Assembly: GCA_903844645.1 (NCBI GenBank)
Contig: CAIMUP010000008.1
Location: forward strand, 1-64,000
DNA length: 64,000 bases
Direction of reading: 5' to 3'
Origin: an uncultured Bacteroidota bacterium
GTDB taxonomy: Bacteria; Bacteroidota; Bacteroidia; AKYH767-A; JABDAW01
Position numbers and translations under genes: made by a program
The notes under the pieces: generated by a model
The model's input: only the letters and a program-made list of their open reading frames with translations
Told to the model about the DNA's origin: nothing
Database searches by the model: none
Shown: one piece after another, positions 35,258-44,907 of the stretch
Layout of the letters: each line of letters opens with the position of its first letter
How positions within the stretch are numbered: position 1 is the first letter of the stretch

Positions 35258-36299
35258 TCATTCAGCCTTCTTTACCCCGAATAATTCCAGCAAAATATGT
35301 TTCGATTTGTCGGTAAGGACATAGTTCGATGGGGGCTGTTTTTTTACCAAACCATTGCGAATTAAATTAGGCAAATGTTTCGCAAAACCAGCCACCGAGA
35401 GTCCGCCAAAACCACGCAGTTCTGCTCCGGTAGCTTTGCCGGCATTATGTAAAAGCAGCAATTCATTCGCCACTGTTCTATGCACTCCCTTCCCTGCTCT
35501 GCGTGGCAAATGTACCCGTAAAGCAATATGCAATCTGTTGATAAAAACTCTTTCAAGAGGTATTGCTACAGGCAGCGAATGTGTATCCTCAAGACTCGCG
35601 TTAGCCATTGCTTCTTTTATTTTTGATGCATCCGAATTTCGCTCCGCAACGGCATCTTCAAAATCGGCATAAAACTTATAGAGCGAGTTCTGAACAGCAT
35701 CACTATTAATATAATGCTCCAGAGCCTTTATAAGCCCCTTCTCGAAAACAGAATACAACAAAGCACCCCCATTTCCATCAACATTTATTTGTGGCAAAGT
35801 CTCCAAAACAGATTTTATACCAACCTTATTCTCTGTTACATCATTATTTGAATGTTTTATACCATCCTTTATTTCCGTGGTGCTACCCGACAGATTTTTT
35901 ATACCATCCTTTATTTCCGTGGTACTACCCGACAGATTTTTTATACCATCCTTTATTTCCGTGGTGCTACCCGGCAGATTTTTTATACCATCCTTTATTT
36001 CTGTGGTGCCATCAGACAGATTTTTTATACCATCCTTTATTTCCGTGGTGCTATCCGACAGATTTTTTTATACCATCCTTTATTTCCGTGGTGCTATCCG
36101 ACAGATTTTTTATACCAACCAAACTTTCTGGCACACCTTCCGTCAATGGTTTTATGCCAACCAAACTTTCTGGGAGGTCGTTATCATCATTATATAATGC
36201 CGCCTTATTCTTTAGGTATGCAATTTCATTCCGCTGATCCATCAGATGCTTTAACAGGATATGGATGATCTTTTCAGGCTCGATGTTCATTTTTTCCAT
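35258..36299 (-). pseudogene. winged-helix protein with 14-residue coiled-coil repeats, split by a T7 slip
   Basis: Two minus-strand frames (36299 to 36051, and on to 35258 in the next frame) fit together as one 346-aa protein if one T is removed from the T7 tract at 36063-36069; every other repeat unit has T6. The 42-bp units encode GIKNLSGSTTEIKD. Hydrophobics at I6, L9, T13 and I2' have 3-4-3-4 spacing, indicating a coiled coil. The N-terminus (EPEKIIHILLKHLMDQRNEIAYL) is helical. The C-terminus (LLHNAGKATGAELRGFGGLSVAGFAKHL, then LIRNGLVKK) is a winged-helix pattern. It is probably a DNA-binding protein that can be switched off or on by slippage, unless the extra T is a sequencing error. 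Confidence 0.7.
35851..36190. repeat. 42-bp coding tandem array 7 (about 8 units)
   Basis: GATTTTTTATACCATCC-type units at 35851, 35893, 35935, 35977, 36019, 36061 and 36104, spaced 42 bp except for 43 after the unit with the extra T. Two diverged units (CCAACCAAACTTTCTGG) follow up to about 36190. This array lies inside a coding region, unlike the others. Confidence 0.92.
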
Positions 36300-36344
36300 T
36301 CGTAATTAATAATTCGTAATCGCCCCCTCCTTTTAATGCCACAA

Positions 36345-37613
36345 TCAATTTCTGTATCGGCAACTCAACAGGGAAATATCGTCGAGAAAGGGACGCGAAT
36401 TATTGAACGATTTGAGGGTTTCGATAAGGTTGGAATGAAGCTCCTTCAAGGACTTAACATGAGTGCTTTCGACCATGAATTTCTCCAGCCCTTCGATGCC
36501 GAATTGTTGCTCTTTACTGTTCTCAATTTCGATGACGCCATCGGTATAGCAGAGCAATTTCGTCTGCGGCGTAATCTTGGTATAGCCGAGGCTCAAGAAG
36601 GGCAATTCATCGAACATGCCCAAGCCGGTAGTGCCCGTTTTAAGGAGGTGAATTCCTTTTTCATTGGATAAAATTGGCGGCGGATGACCGGCATTAATGT
36701 AGGTCAAAACATTGGTCGCGGTATTCACCAAACAGATAAAAAAAGTGATGTGTTTTTCGCCATGCGCACTGTTCATTACGCAAGTGTTCAGCTCCTCAAT
36801 CAACACCTCTAAAGTAGTAAAATGCCTGACCAACGCACGAAGGTTCGCCTGGAAATTTGACATTAATAACGCCGCTGAAACACCCTTGCCCGATACATCG
36901 GCGATGCAGAGAATATGCTCGTGTTCGTTGATCACAAAGTAGTCGTAATAATCCCCACCAATGCGGTGATGTGGCAAGTAAGTACCATGAATTTCTATCA
37001 ACGGATGATCGGGAAAAGACACCGGAAAGAGCATCGTTTGCATCTTCGCCGCGACCGACATTTCCTTCTTTAATTCGGCTTGTTTGATTTGATCTTTGGC
37101 GAACTTCTTGTTCTCATTTGCTACGAGAATAATGTTGGTAATTAATTGCACGAAGGGAAGGATTTCAGTTCTGTTTTCCGAGTCGCCATGTTTTATATTT
37201 CCAATCAATACATACGCAAGCGGCACATCTTTATGAAACACTGGCAACACGAACGCGAAATCGTTCAGGTATCTATTGGAGGGCGAGATAGGTTGTGGGG
37301 AATCAATGCCCTTCAATATCTCGGAAATGTTGGCGGTTTTAAGATTGGGATTGGCTCCGTAGAAGAGGGAACATTTCAAGACTATATTTTCTTCCGAGAA
37401 AGAATCATTGGTGAATAAGGCGAGTTTCCCGACCTTCAATTCGTTCTTCAGAAAGTTCTCGTAGATGCTTAGCAGGTCTTCGATCTTGACATTCCTGTTG
37501 ATGGATTGTGTGATGTCAAGCAGGACTTTTAATTGCAATTCCTTCAACTCCAAATCTGCAAGGATTTTGTTTAAAAGAACTTCGCCTTCTGATAATGTTT
37601 TGTTGTGTTGCAT
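36345..37613 (-). CDS. GAF plus SpoIIE-type PP2C serine phosphatase
   Basis: 422 aa. An N-terminal helical segment and GAF-like domain (about 30-190) are followed by a PP2C/RsbU-type phosphatase domain: EMSVAAKMQTMLFP, the metal-binding IGGDYYDYF, IADVSGKGVSAALLMS, LTYINAGHPPPIL, LLCYTDGVIE and DDISLL. Such enzymes dephosphorylate anti-sigma-factor antagonists in partner-switching pathways. No anti-sigma factor or STAS gene is nearby. It lies 46 bp after the start of the winged-helix gene and reads in the same direction. Confidence 0.9.
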   Translation of the reverse strand: MQHNKTLSEGEVLLNKILADLELKELQLKVLLDITQSINRNVKIEDLLSIYENFLKNELKVGKLALFTNDSFSEENIVLKCSLFYGANPNLKTANISEILKGIDSPQPISPSNRYLNDFAFVLPVFHKDVPLAYVLIGNIKHGDSENRTEILPFVQLITNIILVANENKKFAKDQIKQAELKKEMSVAAKMQTMLFPVSFPDHPLIEIHGTYLPHHRIGGDYYDYFVINEHEHILCIADVSGKGVSAALLMSNFQANLRALVRHFTTLEVLIEELNTCVMNSAHGEKHITFFICLVNTATNVLTYINAGHPPPILSNEKGIHLLKTGTTGLGMFDELPFLSLGYTKITPQTKLLCYTDGVIEIENSKEQQFGIEGLEKFMVESTHVKSLKELHSNLIETLKSFNNSRPFLDDISLLSCRYRN

Positions 37614-37644
37614 GATTGATTATGGGTCGGGCTTCTTCTTATTT

Positions 37645-38589
37645 TTATCTCTTATTTTGATTAAGATATTCCATTACTTCCGGTAGTTTTTTAATCATGG
37701 CTAATTCTTTCATCTTAGCCTTCGCTTCGCGAGTAGGACTGCCGAAGTAAACCTTATTTCCTTCTAACGATTTTGCAATACCTGATTGCCCAAGAACGAC
37801 TGCGCCATCGCCGATTGTTAAATCTTTCTGAACGCCTACTTGTCCCCAAAGAATAACATTGTCGCCAATTGTTACAACGCCTGATATTCCCACCTGTGCA
37901 GCGAACAAACAGTTCTTTCCGATGATGGTATCGTGCCCGACATGGACATGATTATCGAGCTTACTTCCCTCGCCTATGATTGTTTCGGCAGATACTCCTT
38001 TATCTATGGTGCAACAAGCTCCGATTTCGACATTGTCATGAATAATGACCGTGCCGCAGGAGTGCATTTTGAGGATGCCTTCCAAAGTTCTTTGGTAGTA
38101 AAATGCATCGCCGCCAATGACTGAATTTGAATGGATAATTACGTTGTTTCCTATCTCGACATTATCATAAATGCTGACATTGGAATGGATGATGCAGTTG
38201 TTTCCTATCTTAACTGAATTACCAATGAAAACGCCCGGCTGGATGACAGTATCGGTGCCGATAATTACATTGTCGCTAATGGAATTCGCGGAGGTAACGA
38301 AGGGGCGGAAGTGACGAGTGAGGATATTATAATCGCGGAAAGGATTATCGGAAAAGATGACGCACTTGCCCTCGGGGCATGGGACCTGGCGATTGATTAT
38401 AATCACCGAAGCGGGTGAGCCGAGAGCCTTATCGTAATACTTTGGGTGGTCGACGAAGGTGAGATCGCCGGTTCCGACTTTATGGATTTCATTGATGCCT
38501 GTAACGAGGAAGTCTTCGCTGCCGATGAAGGCGGCATTGTTGATTAAGGCGACTACGCTTTTGAGTTTTTGGGGAGGATTTAATTTCAT
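37645..38589 (-). CDS. lpxD: LpxD-like UDP-3-O-acylglucosamine N-acyltransferase
   Basis: 314 aa. An N-terminal uridine-binding-like domain (1-100) is followed by about ten left-handed beta-helix hexapeptide turns (IGTDTVIQPGVFIGNSVKIG ... VEIGNNVIIHSN). The sequence HVHVGHDTIIGKNCLFAAQVGISG matches the LpxD active-site coil, with the expected catalytic His in VHVGH. LpxD adds the second hydroxyacyl chain in lipid A synthesis. No other lpx gene is adjacent, and Bacteroidota often carry a stand-alone second LpxD-like protein, so the exact acceptor is less certain than the family. Confidence 0.85.
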   Translation of the reverse strand: MKLNPPQKLKSVVALINNAAFIGSEDFLVTGINEIHKVGTGDLTFVDHPKYYDKALGSPASVIIINRQVPCPEGKCVIFSDNPFRDYNILTRHFRPFVTSANSISDNVIIGTDTVIQPGVFIGNSVKIGNNCIIHSNVSIYDNVEIGNNVIIHSNSVIGGDAFYYQRTLEGILKMHSCGTVIIHDNVEIGACCTIDKGVSAETIIGEGSKLDNHVHVGHDTIIGKNCLFAAQVGISGVVTIGDNVILWGQVGVQKDLTIGDGAVVLGQSGIAKSLEGNKVYFGSPTREAKAKMKELAMIKKLPEVMEYLNQNKR

Positions 38590-38631
38590 TTTATGCTATT
38601 ATTGTATGAATTAATTGCTGTTTTGGTGGGG

Positions 38632-38639
38632 CAAAAGTA
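38632..38639 (-). promoter_or_regulatory. -7 promoter box of the lpxD-like gene
   Basis: TACTTTTGCC on the minus strand matches TAnnTTTG and lies about 43 bp before the start codon at 38589. Confidence 0.6.
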
Positions 38640-38669
38640 TTAAAATTTTGGTTTATGGGTGGTGGGATT

Positions 38670-39047
38670 GGATTTGAGGGTAGAGATTTGGGATTTGACG
38701 GTGGAGAAATAGTATTCGACGGTAGAGGAATTGGATTTGGCGGTAGAGATTTGCGATTGAACGGTAGAGGAATTGGATTTGAGGGTGGAGATTTGGGATT
38801 CGGCGGTAGAGAAATGGGATTTGAAGGGATTTTTGTTCTATTCAACGGGAGACAATTGCGATTCGGGCATGTACATTTGCGATTTGACGGTTAACAAATG
38901 CGATTTGACGGTTCACTTTTCCGATTTGACGGTTCACTTTTCCGATTCGACGGTTCACTTTTCCGATTCGGCGGTTCACTTTTCCGATTTGACGGTTCAC
39001 AAATGCGATTTGACGGTTCACTTTTCCGATTTGACGGTATTTTAGGT
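38670..39047. repeat. 21-bp tandem array 8 (18 units)
   Basis: Eighteen units in strict 21-bp phase from 38670 to about 39047. The first half is built on GGATTTGAGGGTAGAGATTTG. It changes gradually to CGATTTGACGGTTCACTTTTC in the second half, with GATT(T/C)G and CGG conserved throughout. Open frames on both strands are a by-product of the period. It lies between the divergent lpxD-like and SRPBCC genes. Confidence 0.95.
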
Positions 39048-39133
39048 GTAGAATTCTTGGGGAGGGGAAATTTTATTAGCTCAAAAATTGGGAATCTTTC
39101 CTTATTCAAAAGAAAAATTAACCGCAAGTTTTG

Positions 39134-39141
39134 TAGTTTTG
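39134..39141 (+). promoter_or_regulatory. -7 promoter box of the SRPBCC gene
   Basis: TAGTTTTGGC matches TAnnTTTG, with a leader of about 22 nt before 39170, and lies 87 bp after the end of array 8. Confidence 0.55.
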
Positions 39142-39169
39142 GCGGGATGAGGAAGAATAGAATTTAGAA

Positions 39170-40123
39170 ATGAAAAGGATTAGTTTAAGACTTTATTTAT
39201 CTATTGGAATAACCGCGACTTTTGGTTGGGCAATCACTTTTTTGGCAATGAATGTTTTCCGAAATTATGCCGTTGGATTGTTTCTTTGGTTACCATTTGT
39301 CATGGGTATTTCATCAACGATTATATATGCTTATAAAAATCGAGTGACCAAACGATTGTGTATGCAACTTTCTTTTGTAACGCTTACTATTTTTAGCATC
39401 GGTCTTTTATTTTTTGCTCTTGAAGGTGTTATTTGTATCGTGATGGCTGCCCCAATTGCTTTTGTTTTAAATTGGCTTGGGTATATGTTAGGGTATGATA
39501 TTGTAAAGACAAAAATTATTGGAAGCCCGCCGACAATCTTAATTGTATTTCTTCTTTCAGTACCTTCTCTAATGGGCTTTGAATATGCAATAAAAGATAA
39601 TGAAGTCGAAATAAAAACTATCATCACAGCTATTGAAATCAATGCCCCCGCAGAAACAGTTTGGAAAAATGTAATTGAATTCCCACAATTAGATGAACCA
39701 AAAGAACTGCTTTTTAAAACAGGAATTGCCTATCCTATTAATGCTAAAATTGACGGGGAAGGAGTAGGCGCAATCAGGCATTGTAATTTTTCGACAGGAA
39801 GTTTTGTTGAGCCAATAACAGTTTGGGATGAACCACATCTTTTGAAATTCAATGTAACAGAACAACCGGAGGCGATGAAAGAATTGAGTATTTATGATAT
39901 TCATCCTGCTCATCTTCATGGATATTTTGTTTCTAAACAAGGGCAATTCAAATTAACAACATTACCAAACGGACATACATTGCTTGAAGGAACTACATGG
40001 TATTTCAATAAAATTAAACCAGCATTTTATTGGACACTTTGGAGCGATTATATAGTTCATAAAATTCATGAAAGAGTTTTGAAACATATAAAAGCACAAT
40101 CAGAAAAACAAGGAATTTCCTAA
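39170..40123 (+). CDS. membrane protein with C-terminal SRPBCC-like lipid-binding domain
   Basis: 317 aa. Four to five transmembrane helices occupy residues 5-140 (LYLSIGITATFGWAITFLAM, LFLWLPFVMGISSTIIYAY, IFSIGLLFFALEGVICIVM, ILIVFLLSVPSLMGF). A domain starting IEINAPAETVWKNVIEFPQLDEP follows, the classic beginning of a polyketide-cyclase/START-like (SRPBCC) fold that holds a hydrophobic ligand. The end, THTLLEGTTWYFNKIKPAFYWTLWSDYIVHKIHERVLKHIK, contains the long closing helix (shortened here in sense). The ligand is unknown. Confidence 0.75.
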   Translation: MKRISLRLYLSIGITATFGWAITFLAMNVFRNYAVGLFLWLPFVMGISSTIIYAYKNRVTKRLCMQLSFVTLTIFSIGLLFFALEGVICIVMAAPIAFVLNWLGYMLGYDIVKTKIIGSPPTILIVFLLSVPSLMGFEYAIKDNEVEIKTIITAIEINAPAETVWKNVIEFPQLDEPKELLFKTGIAYPINAKIDGEGVGAIRHCNFSTGSFVEPITVWDEPHLLKFNVTEQPEAMKELSIYDIHPAHLHGYFVSKQGQFKLTTLPNGHTLLEGTTWYFNKIKPAFYWTLWSDYIVHKIHERVLKHIKAQSEKQGIS

Positions 40124-40230
40124 TCCTTTGGAAAATCATTAGGCATGTTAATTTTTTCTTTTTATGACATTCCCTTTGGGGGTAATGCAATAAAAGGATG
40201 AATAGTGTTATAAAAATCATTCTCAAAAAA

Positions 40231-40259
40231 AATCCCCTTCCGGTTATCGAAAGGGGATT
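40231..40259 (-). terminator. terminator of rpoD
   Basis: Stem AATCCCCTT / AAGGGGATT with an 11-nt loop. On the minus strand it is followed by T7. It lies 22 bp after the rpoD stop. Confidence 0.88.
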
Positions 40260-40280
40260 GGTTATAATAATGGATAAGAT

Positions 40281-41144
40281 TTATCCTAAATAAGGTTTTA
40301 ATAATTTGCTTCTGGAGGTATGACGTAACCTTCTTAAAGCTTTTTCCTTTATCTGACGAACTCTTTCGCGAGTTAAATCGTACTTGGCTGCAATCTCTTC
40401 TAAGGTTAGACCGTGTGTTCCTCCGATACCGTAGAATAATTTGATGACATCCCTTTCTCTGTCTGTCAAGGTCGAAAGCGACCGACAAATTTCTTGGTGC
40501 AATGATTCATTCATCAGATAATTATCTGCTAATGGGGCATCGGCATTTTCGAGAACGTCCAACAAACTGTGATCCTCGCCTTGAACAAAAGGGGCATCTA
40601 CAGAAATATGACGGCTGGAAACTCTCATGGCATCGGAAACTTTATCGGGTGTCATTTCTAATATCTCTGACAATTCATCAATGGTTGGTTCGCGTTCAAA
40701 TTCTTGCTCTAATCTTGAGGAAGCTTTTCTGATTTTACTCATGGAACCGACCTGATTTAAAGGAAGGCGGATGATTCTTGATTGATCGGCAACGGCGGAA
40801 ATAATTGATTGGCGAATCCACCATACGGCATAAGAGATAAATTTAAAACCTCTTGTTTCATCGAACCTTTTTCCGGCTTTAATCAAACCAAGGTTTCCTT
40901 CATTGATCAAGTCAGGAAGACTCAACCCTTGATTTTGGTATTGTTTGGCGACAGAAACCACGAATCGTAAGTTAGCTCTAGTCAGTTTATCTAATGCTGC
41001 CTGATCGCCTTCACGAATTTTTTTCGCTAAAATTGCTTCCTCTTCTGCTGTTACGAAACCTTCCTTACCTATCTCTTGTAAGTATTTCTCAAGGGACGCA
41101 CTTTCCCTGTTGGTGATTGATTTGGTGATCTTTAACTGTCTCAT
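40281..41144 (-). CDS. rpoD: primary RNA polymerase sigma factor (RpoD/SigA)
   Basis: 287 aa, the usual short Bacteroidota form lacking region 1.1 and the non-conserved insert. Region 1.2 is [13 protein letters not shown]. Region 2 has [17 protein letters not shown] and [18 protein letters not shown], then [16 protein letters not shown] for -7 recognition and melting. Region 3 follows, and region 4 has the helix-turn-helix [30 protein letters not shown]. This factor should read the TAnnTTTG boxes seen throughout the window. Its own promoter (41217-41224) is one of them. Confidence 0.96.
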   Translation of the reverse strand: MRQLKITKSITNRESASLEKYLQEIGKEGFVTAEEEAILAKKIREGDQAALDKLTRANLRFVVSVAKQYQNQGLSLPDLINEGNLGLIKAGKRFDETRGFKFISYAVWWIRQSIISAVADQSRIIRLPLNQVGSMSKIRKASSRLEQEFEREPTIDELSEILEMTPDKVSDAMRVSSRHISVDAPFVQGEDHSLLDVLENADAPLADNYLMNESLHQEICRSLSTLTDRERDVIKLFYGIGGTHGLTLEEIAAKYDLTRERVRQIKEKALRRLRHTSRSKLLKPYLG

Positions 41145-41216
41145 TTATTAATTTTTATTCGTTATAATTAGTCTTATTTTTTCTGATTCGATGAATCTTT
41201 ATCCTTTTTCGCGGTG

Positions 41217-41224
41217 CAAAGATA
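41217..41224 (-). promoter_or_regulatory. -7 promoter box of rpoD
   Basis: TATCTTTGC on the minus strand, 73 bp before the rpoD start, a consensus TAnnTTTG box. Confidence 0.6.
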
Positions 41225-41347
41225 GATAAAATTTTTGAATCTACAAAGTTTTTTTTGAATCTTATTGTTAATATTTACTTAAACCCTATTTTATATCCTT
41301 ACTATGAATCTCGATTTTCATCTTTTATTCATAGTGTAATGATGAAT

Positions 41348-41373
41348 TTTGCAGCGGGATTTTATTATCTTTG
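41348..41373 (+). promoter_or_regulatory. promoter of the TlpA gene at 41415
   Basis: TTTG at 41348-41351 and TATCTTTGCC at 41366-41375, with a leader of about 36 nt. The spacing between boxes (14 bp) is short. Confidence 0.55.
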
Positions 41374-41414
41374 CCGCCCGATTGAAACAAAGTAACATAT
41401 AATATATTATAATT

Positions 41415-42911
41415 ATGAGAACTCTTAAATTGAAAGTTTTTTTATTCGTTTTTTGTGCGATGACCATCGCATCCATTGCTGGTACTGAACCGGCATACAG
41501 TGTTAAAATCAAGGTTGTCGGTGTGAAGGATAGCATGTGCTACCTTGCAAATTATTACGGCGACAAGCAGTACATTCACGACTCGGCGAGGTCGGATGCC
41601 AATGGCAGGTATGTATTTGAAGGCAAGGAAAAGCTGCCTGGGGGTATCTATTTATTTGTATTGCCGACGAGGAAGTATTTCGAGGTATTGATTGACCATG
41701 ACCAGTTCTTTACTATGGAAACAGACACTGCCGACATGGTCAAGAACATGAAAATTACCGGCTCGAAGGACAACAAGTTGTTCTACGAATACCTTAACTT
41801 TGTGAGCGGCAAGGGCAAGGAGGTAGAAGGTCTGAAAACCCGAATGAATGCCTTCAAGGACATCAACAAAGATTCTTCAAAATTCTATCGCGAGAAGATA
41901 TTAAAGGTGGATACTTTGGTGGTGAATTATAAAGCCAATTACATCAAGATGAATCCTGAATCATTCTTATCGAAAGTATTCAATCTTTCTGATGAGCCGA
42001 AGATACCCGAAGCCCCTCTTTTACCGAATGGTAGAAAGGATTCGACCTTCGCTTATCATTACTACAAAGGTCATTACTTTGATAAGATTGACTTCACGGA
42101 CGACCGCCTTTTGCGTACCCCTGTTTTCCATGATAAAATCTCTCGATACATGAAGGATTTGGTCTTACAAATGCCCGATTCAGTGAACAAAGAAGCCGAT
42201 ATGTTGGTGGAGCGTGCGAAGGTCAATAAAGACATGTTCAAATATGTGGTATGGTGGGTTACGAATAATTATGAAACCTCCAACATTATGGGCATGGATG
42301 CCGTGTTTGTACACATGGCGAAGACCTATTATACCAAAGAATTAGCTACTTGGGTGGACTCTACGCAGCTCTTCAAAATACAAGACAGAGCCAGGACTTT
42401 AGACCCTATATTGGTGGGCAAGCCCGCCCCTTATATGATCCTCCAAGATACCGCCGGAATGTGGCATTCATTGTACGATTTGAAGAAAAAATATACCGTC
42501 CTCGTATTCTGGGATCCTGATTGCGGTCATTGCCAAAAAGCAATTCCGAAGCTCGTGAAATGGTATGCCATCGCGAAGGATTATAACATAGAAATCTACG
42601 CCGCCAATTCTGCCGTCGAAGAAGAAAAATGGAAGAAATTTATCCGCGAAAAAGGATTGAATTGGATTAACGTAGCCGACATTAATCTCCACAACAATTT
42701 CCGTCACGAGTGGGACATTGTAACCACCCCGCAGATATATGTGCTGGATGAGAACAAAAAGATTATTGCCAAACGGCTCGACCCCGAAACCCTCGCTGAC
42801 TTCATGAAAAGAAAACTTCACGAAGACGGCAAAGAGATTAATTACAACGACCTCGAATTCTTAAAGAACAAGAAAGACAAAGAAGATATTTACGCTCCTG
42901 AAAAGGAGTAA
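41415..42911 (+). CDS. TlpA-family thiol-disulphide oxidoreductase with N-terminal DUF5106-like region
   Basis: 498 aa. A signal peptide spans residues 1-22 (LFVFCAMTIASIAG). The N-terminal domain (about 25-330) is as in many Bacteroidota TlpA proteins. A thioredoxin domain begins LVGKPAPYMILQDTAG with the active site FWDPDCGHCQKAIPKL; the CGHC pair is that of a periplasmic reductase or isomerase. The cis-Pro is in IVTTPQIYVLD. It is intact, in contrast to the CxxC-less relative at 30887. Confidence 0.88.
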   Translation: MRTLKLKVFLFVFCAMTIASIAGTEPAYSVKIKVVGVKDSMCYLANYYGDKQYIHDSARSDANGRYVFEGKEKLPGGIYLFVLPTRKYFEVLIDHDQFFTMETDTADMVKNMKITGSKDNKLFYEYLNFVSGKGKEVEGLKTRMNAFKDINKDSSKFYREKILKVDTLVVNYKANYIKMNPESFLSKVFNLSDEPKIPEAPLLPNGRKDSTFAYHYYKGHYFDKIDFTDDRLLRTPVFHDKISRYMKDLVLQMPDSVNKEADMLVERAKVNKDMFKYVVWWVTNNYETSNIMGMDAVFVHMAKTYYTKELATWVDSTQLFKIQDRARTLDPILVGKPAPYMILQDTAGMWHSLYDLKKKYTVLVFWDPDCGHCQKAIPKLVKWYAIAKDYNIEIYAANSAVEEEKWKKFIREKGLNWINVADINLHNNFRHEWDIVTTPQIYVLDENKKIIAKRLDPETLADFMKRKLHEDGKEINYNDLEFLKNKKDKEDIYAPEKE

Positions 42912-42940
42912 TCATTCGTGAATGATTCTATAAAAAGAAA

Positions 42941-42969
42941 GCCTCCCGACATTACATCGGGAGGCTTTT
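42941..42969. terminator. terminator between convergent genes
   Basis: A 9-bp stem, GCCTCCCGA / TCGGGAGGC, with a 7-nt loop, T4 on the plus side and a T-rich run on the minus side. It serves the TlpA gene and probably the convergent hypothetical at 43001. Confidence 0.88.
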
Positions 42970-43000
42970 CGTTTATCAAAGAAACCTTAAAGCTCCTCTT

Positions 43001-43771
43001 TTACAACGCCACTATTGGGATGCAATAGATCCATGCCAACGAACCATCGGGCTTGATGACGGCAAAACGAAACCAATACTTCGTCAGCGGTGTCAAGCCG
43101 GTGATCGTTACTCTGCCTTTCTTGATGGCTTTGCAGAAGGTGTAGGTGATGCCATCGGTAGAAATTTCAAAAATGTAGGACGGATTCCTTCCTATCGCTT
43201 TCACGATTAATTCGATCTCTCCAGTAAGCCTCCGAATCGCCTCAATAGCGGGTTTATCGGCTTTGGTACGAACTACCAAGTGCATGTTTGCTCCGACCGC
43301 GATAGAATTTGCATTCAGCGGTTTTGCATTGACCAATCCTTGTACATACGCAAGGGCACCTTCCAGATCCAATTCCACAGCATTCATCAAAGTGGTACGA
43401 GCGGCTACTGCCCCTTTCACTTCGTTTTCGACATCCAATACCGCCAGCGCAAGGTTAGCAAGATTGGTGCCATAGAGGGCAAGCTCGACCATCGGCACGG
43501 TGAACCAGCCGCCAATATTATCAATAAAAGCTTTGCGGATACCAGTCGCTTTCGCGATCCAGTCGTTGATACCATCGGGCATATCCAATGCCACGATGTT
43601 TCTCTTCGCCATCGCGAGGAGGATAATCAGATGTCCCTGTTTCTCAAAAAGGACTTCCACTTTACGATTCATGCGAGCATTCGCATTGCGGTTTCTTCTT
43701 TTGTTTTCCCAATACCAGGGGCATTTGCTGAACATCTCGTGTTCAAAATGCTTTACATAATTGTACTTCAT
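43001..43771 (-). CDS. hypothetical protein with C-terminal fibronectin III-like domain
   Basis: 256 aa with no signal peptide. The N-terminus is basic (WENKRRNRNANARMNRKVEV). The middle (60-165) is helical and Ala-rich. The last 85 residues follow a fibronectin III pattern: IELIVKAIGRNPSYIFEISTDGITYT, KAIKKGRVTITGLTPLTKYWFRFAVIKPDG, where GLTPLTKYWFRF is the hallmark (both runs are given as overlapping fragments). It is similar in layout to the genes at 12660, 51683 and 57105. The 21-bp array 9 lies about 110 bp upstream. The function is unknown. Confidence 0.7.
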   Translation of the reverse strand: MKYNYVKHFEHEMFSKCPWYWENKRRNRNANARMNRKVEVLFEKQGHLIILLAMAKRNIVALDMPDGINDWIAKATGIRKAFIDNIGGWFTVPMVELALYGTNLANLALAVLDVENEVKGAVAARTTLMNAVELDLEGALAYVQGLVNAKPLNANSIAVGANMHLVVRTKADKPAIEAIRRLTGEIELIVKAIGRNPSYIFEISTDGITYTFCKAIKKGRVTITGLTPLTKYWFRFAVIKPDGSLAWIYCIPIVAL

Positions 43772-43878
43772 TTTCTTTAATTTTTAGTTGTTTAATTTTA
43801 TTTATTTTTATTCGATATTATTTAATTCATTAGCCCAAAACCGGCTTTCATCACCCCAAAATTGGAGAAAGTACACAG

Positions 43879-44172
43879 ACCAAGCGAGGTGCTACACACA
43901 AGTCGCGACTTGCTACACACAACTCGCGACTTGCTACACACAACTCGCGACTTGCTACACACAACTGGCGAGGTGCTACACACAACTCGCGAGGTGCTAC
44001 ACACAACTCGCGACTTACTACACACAACTCCCGACTTACTACACACAACTCCCGACTTACTACACACAACTCCCGACTTACTACACACAACTCCCGACTT
44101 ACTACACACAACTCGCGAGATGCTACATACAACTCGCGAGATGCTACACACAACTCGCGAGATGCTACATAA
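43879..44172. repeat. 21-bp tandem array 9 (14 units)
   Basis: Fourteen units at strict 21-bp spacing from 43879 to 44172, built on AACTCGCGACTTGCTACACAC with middle variants CTCGCGAGG, CTCCCGACT and CTCGCGAGA. Sub-variants occur in blocks (five consecutive CTCCCGACTTACT units), the mark of recent unequal duplication. Four open frames are artefacts of the period. Confidence 0.95.
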
Positions 44173-44219
44173 AAGAAGCCTGTACCGCTGAATTATTGAC
44201 ATTTCAGCAGGGAAAACCT

Positions 44220-44907
44220 TTTTAGGAAGCGGAAAAATTACGGGATCAGCAACCATGTTTCGGGGCATAAGCAGCAAGTCGAGGACTGGCGAAGGTTGTT
44301 ATGCTCCGGAAGAAGTTGGTTCGTAAGATTTATATGATTCGGGGTATTCATTTCTTTGTTTGAAGCGGCAAAGATAAACAATATTATTAATATGCAATAG
44401 GGCGGTGAAAAAAACTTCGTTTTCCATTGTCGGGATAATACTTAGTTTTGCCCCATGAATAATAATAGAATGATGAACTAAAAAAGGAACTATAAGGAAA
44501 TTGCGTTAAGCTGATTCTTGATGTAGAAAACTGGTAATTTATTACGGTCAAGGAAGAAGCAAAAACGCTCATGCAATGCGTGAGCTTTTGTTTATTCTGA
44601 CCGTTGGTATACCAGTACCTCTACATCGGATAAATTTTAAAGTCTCACGCAGTTTGTTTTTATAACAAAAAGCAAATGTACACACGACCACACCCCCGAT
44701 TAGGATTAATAATTCTGTTACTAAACTGGATTTATAAACTATTGAAAAAAACAGGCAAATGGATTTACAACAAACTGGCATAAAAAATGTATAAAGAAAA
44801 CAACGATTCACGAGCACCGTAACGGTTAGTTAATGATCTTTTATGTAATTTTACACCCAAATCTAAATTTAATAATTCTAAAACAAACAATTTTAATAAT
44901 AAATAAA
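44220..44907. other. gene-free interval with a 61-bp imperfect inverted repeat
   Basis: No gene is supported. An inverted repeat spans 44544-44604: outer arms ACGGTCA / TGACCGT, inner GCTCA / TGAGC, with A-rich and T-rich sides between. It could be the terminator hairpin of a small RNA or a protein-binding palindrome. Confidence 0.45.

Noticed and set aside
38655..39167. Repeat-rich open frames on both strands between the lpxD-like and SRPBCC genes
   Set aside because: Products of the 21-bp array 8; the promoter of the next gene lies inside or beside them.
43822..44277. Four overlapping long open frames with CVVSREL or CYTQLAT repeats
   Set aside because: They lie in array 9; a stop-free 21-bp unit keeps several frames open on both strands. 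No codon bias, start site or homology supports any of them.
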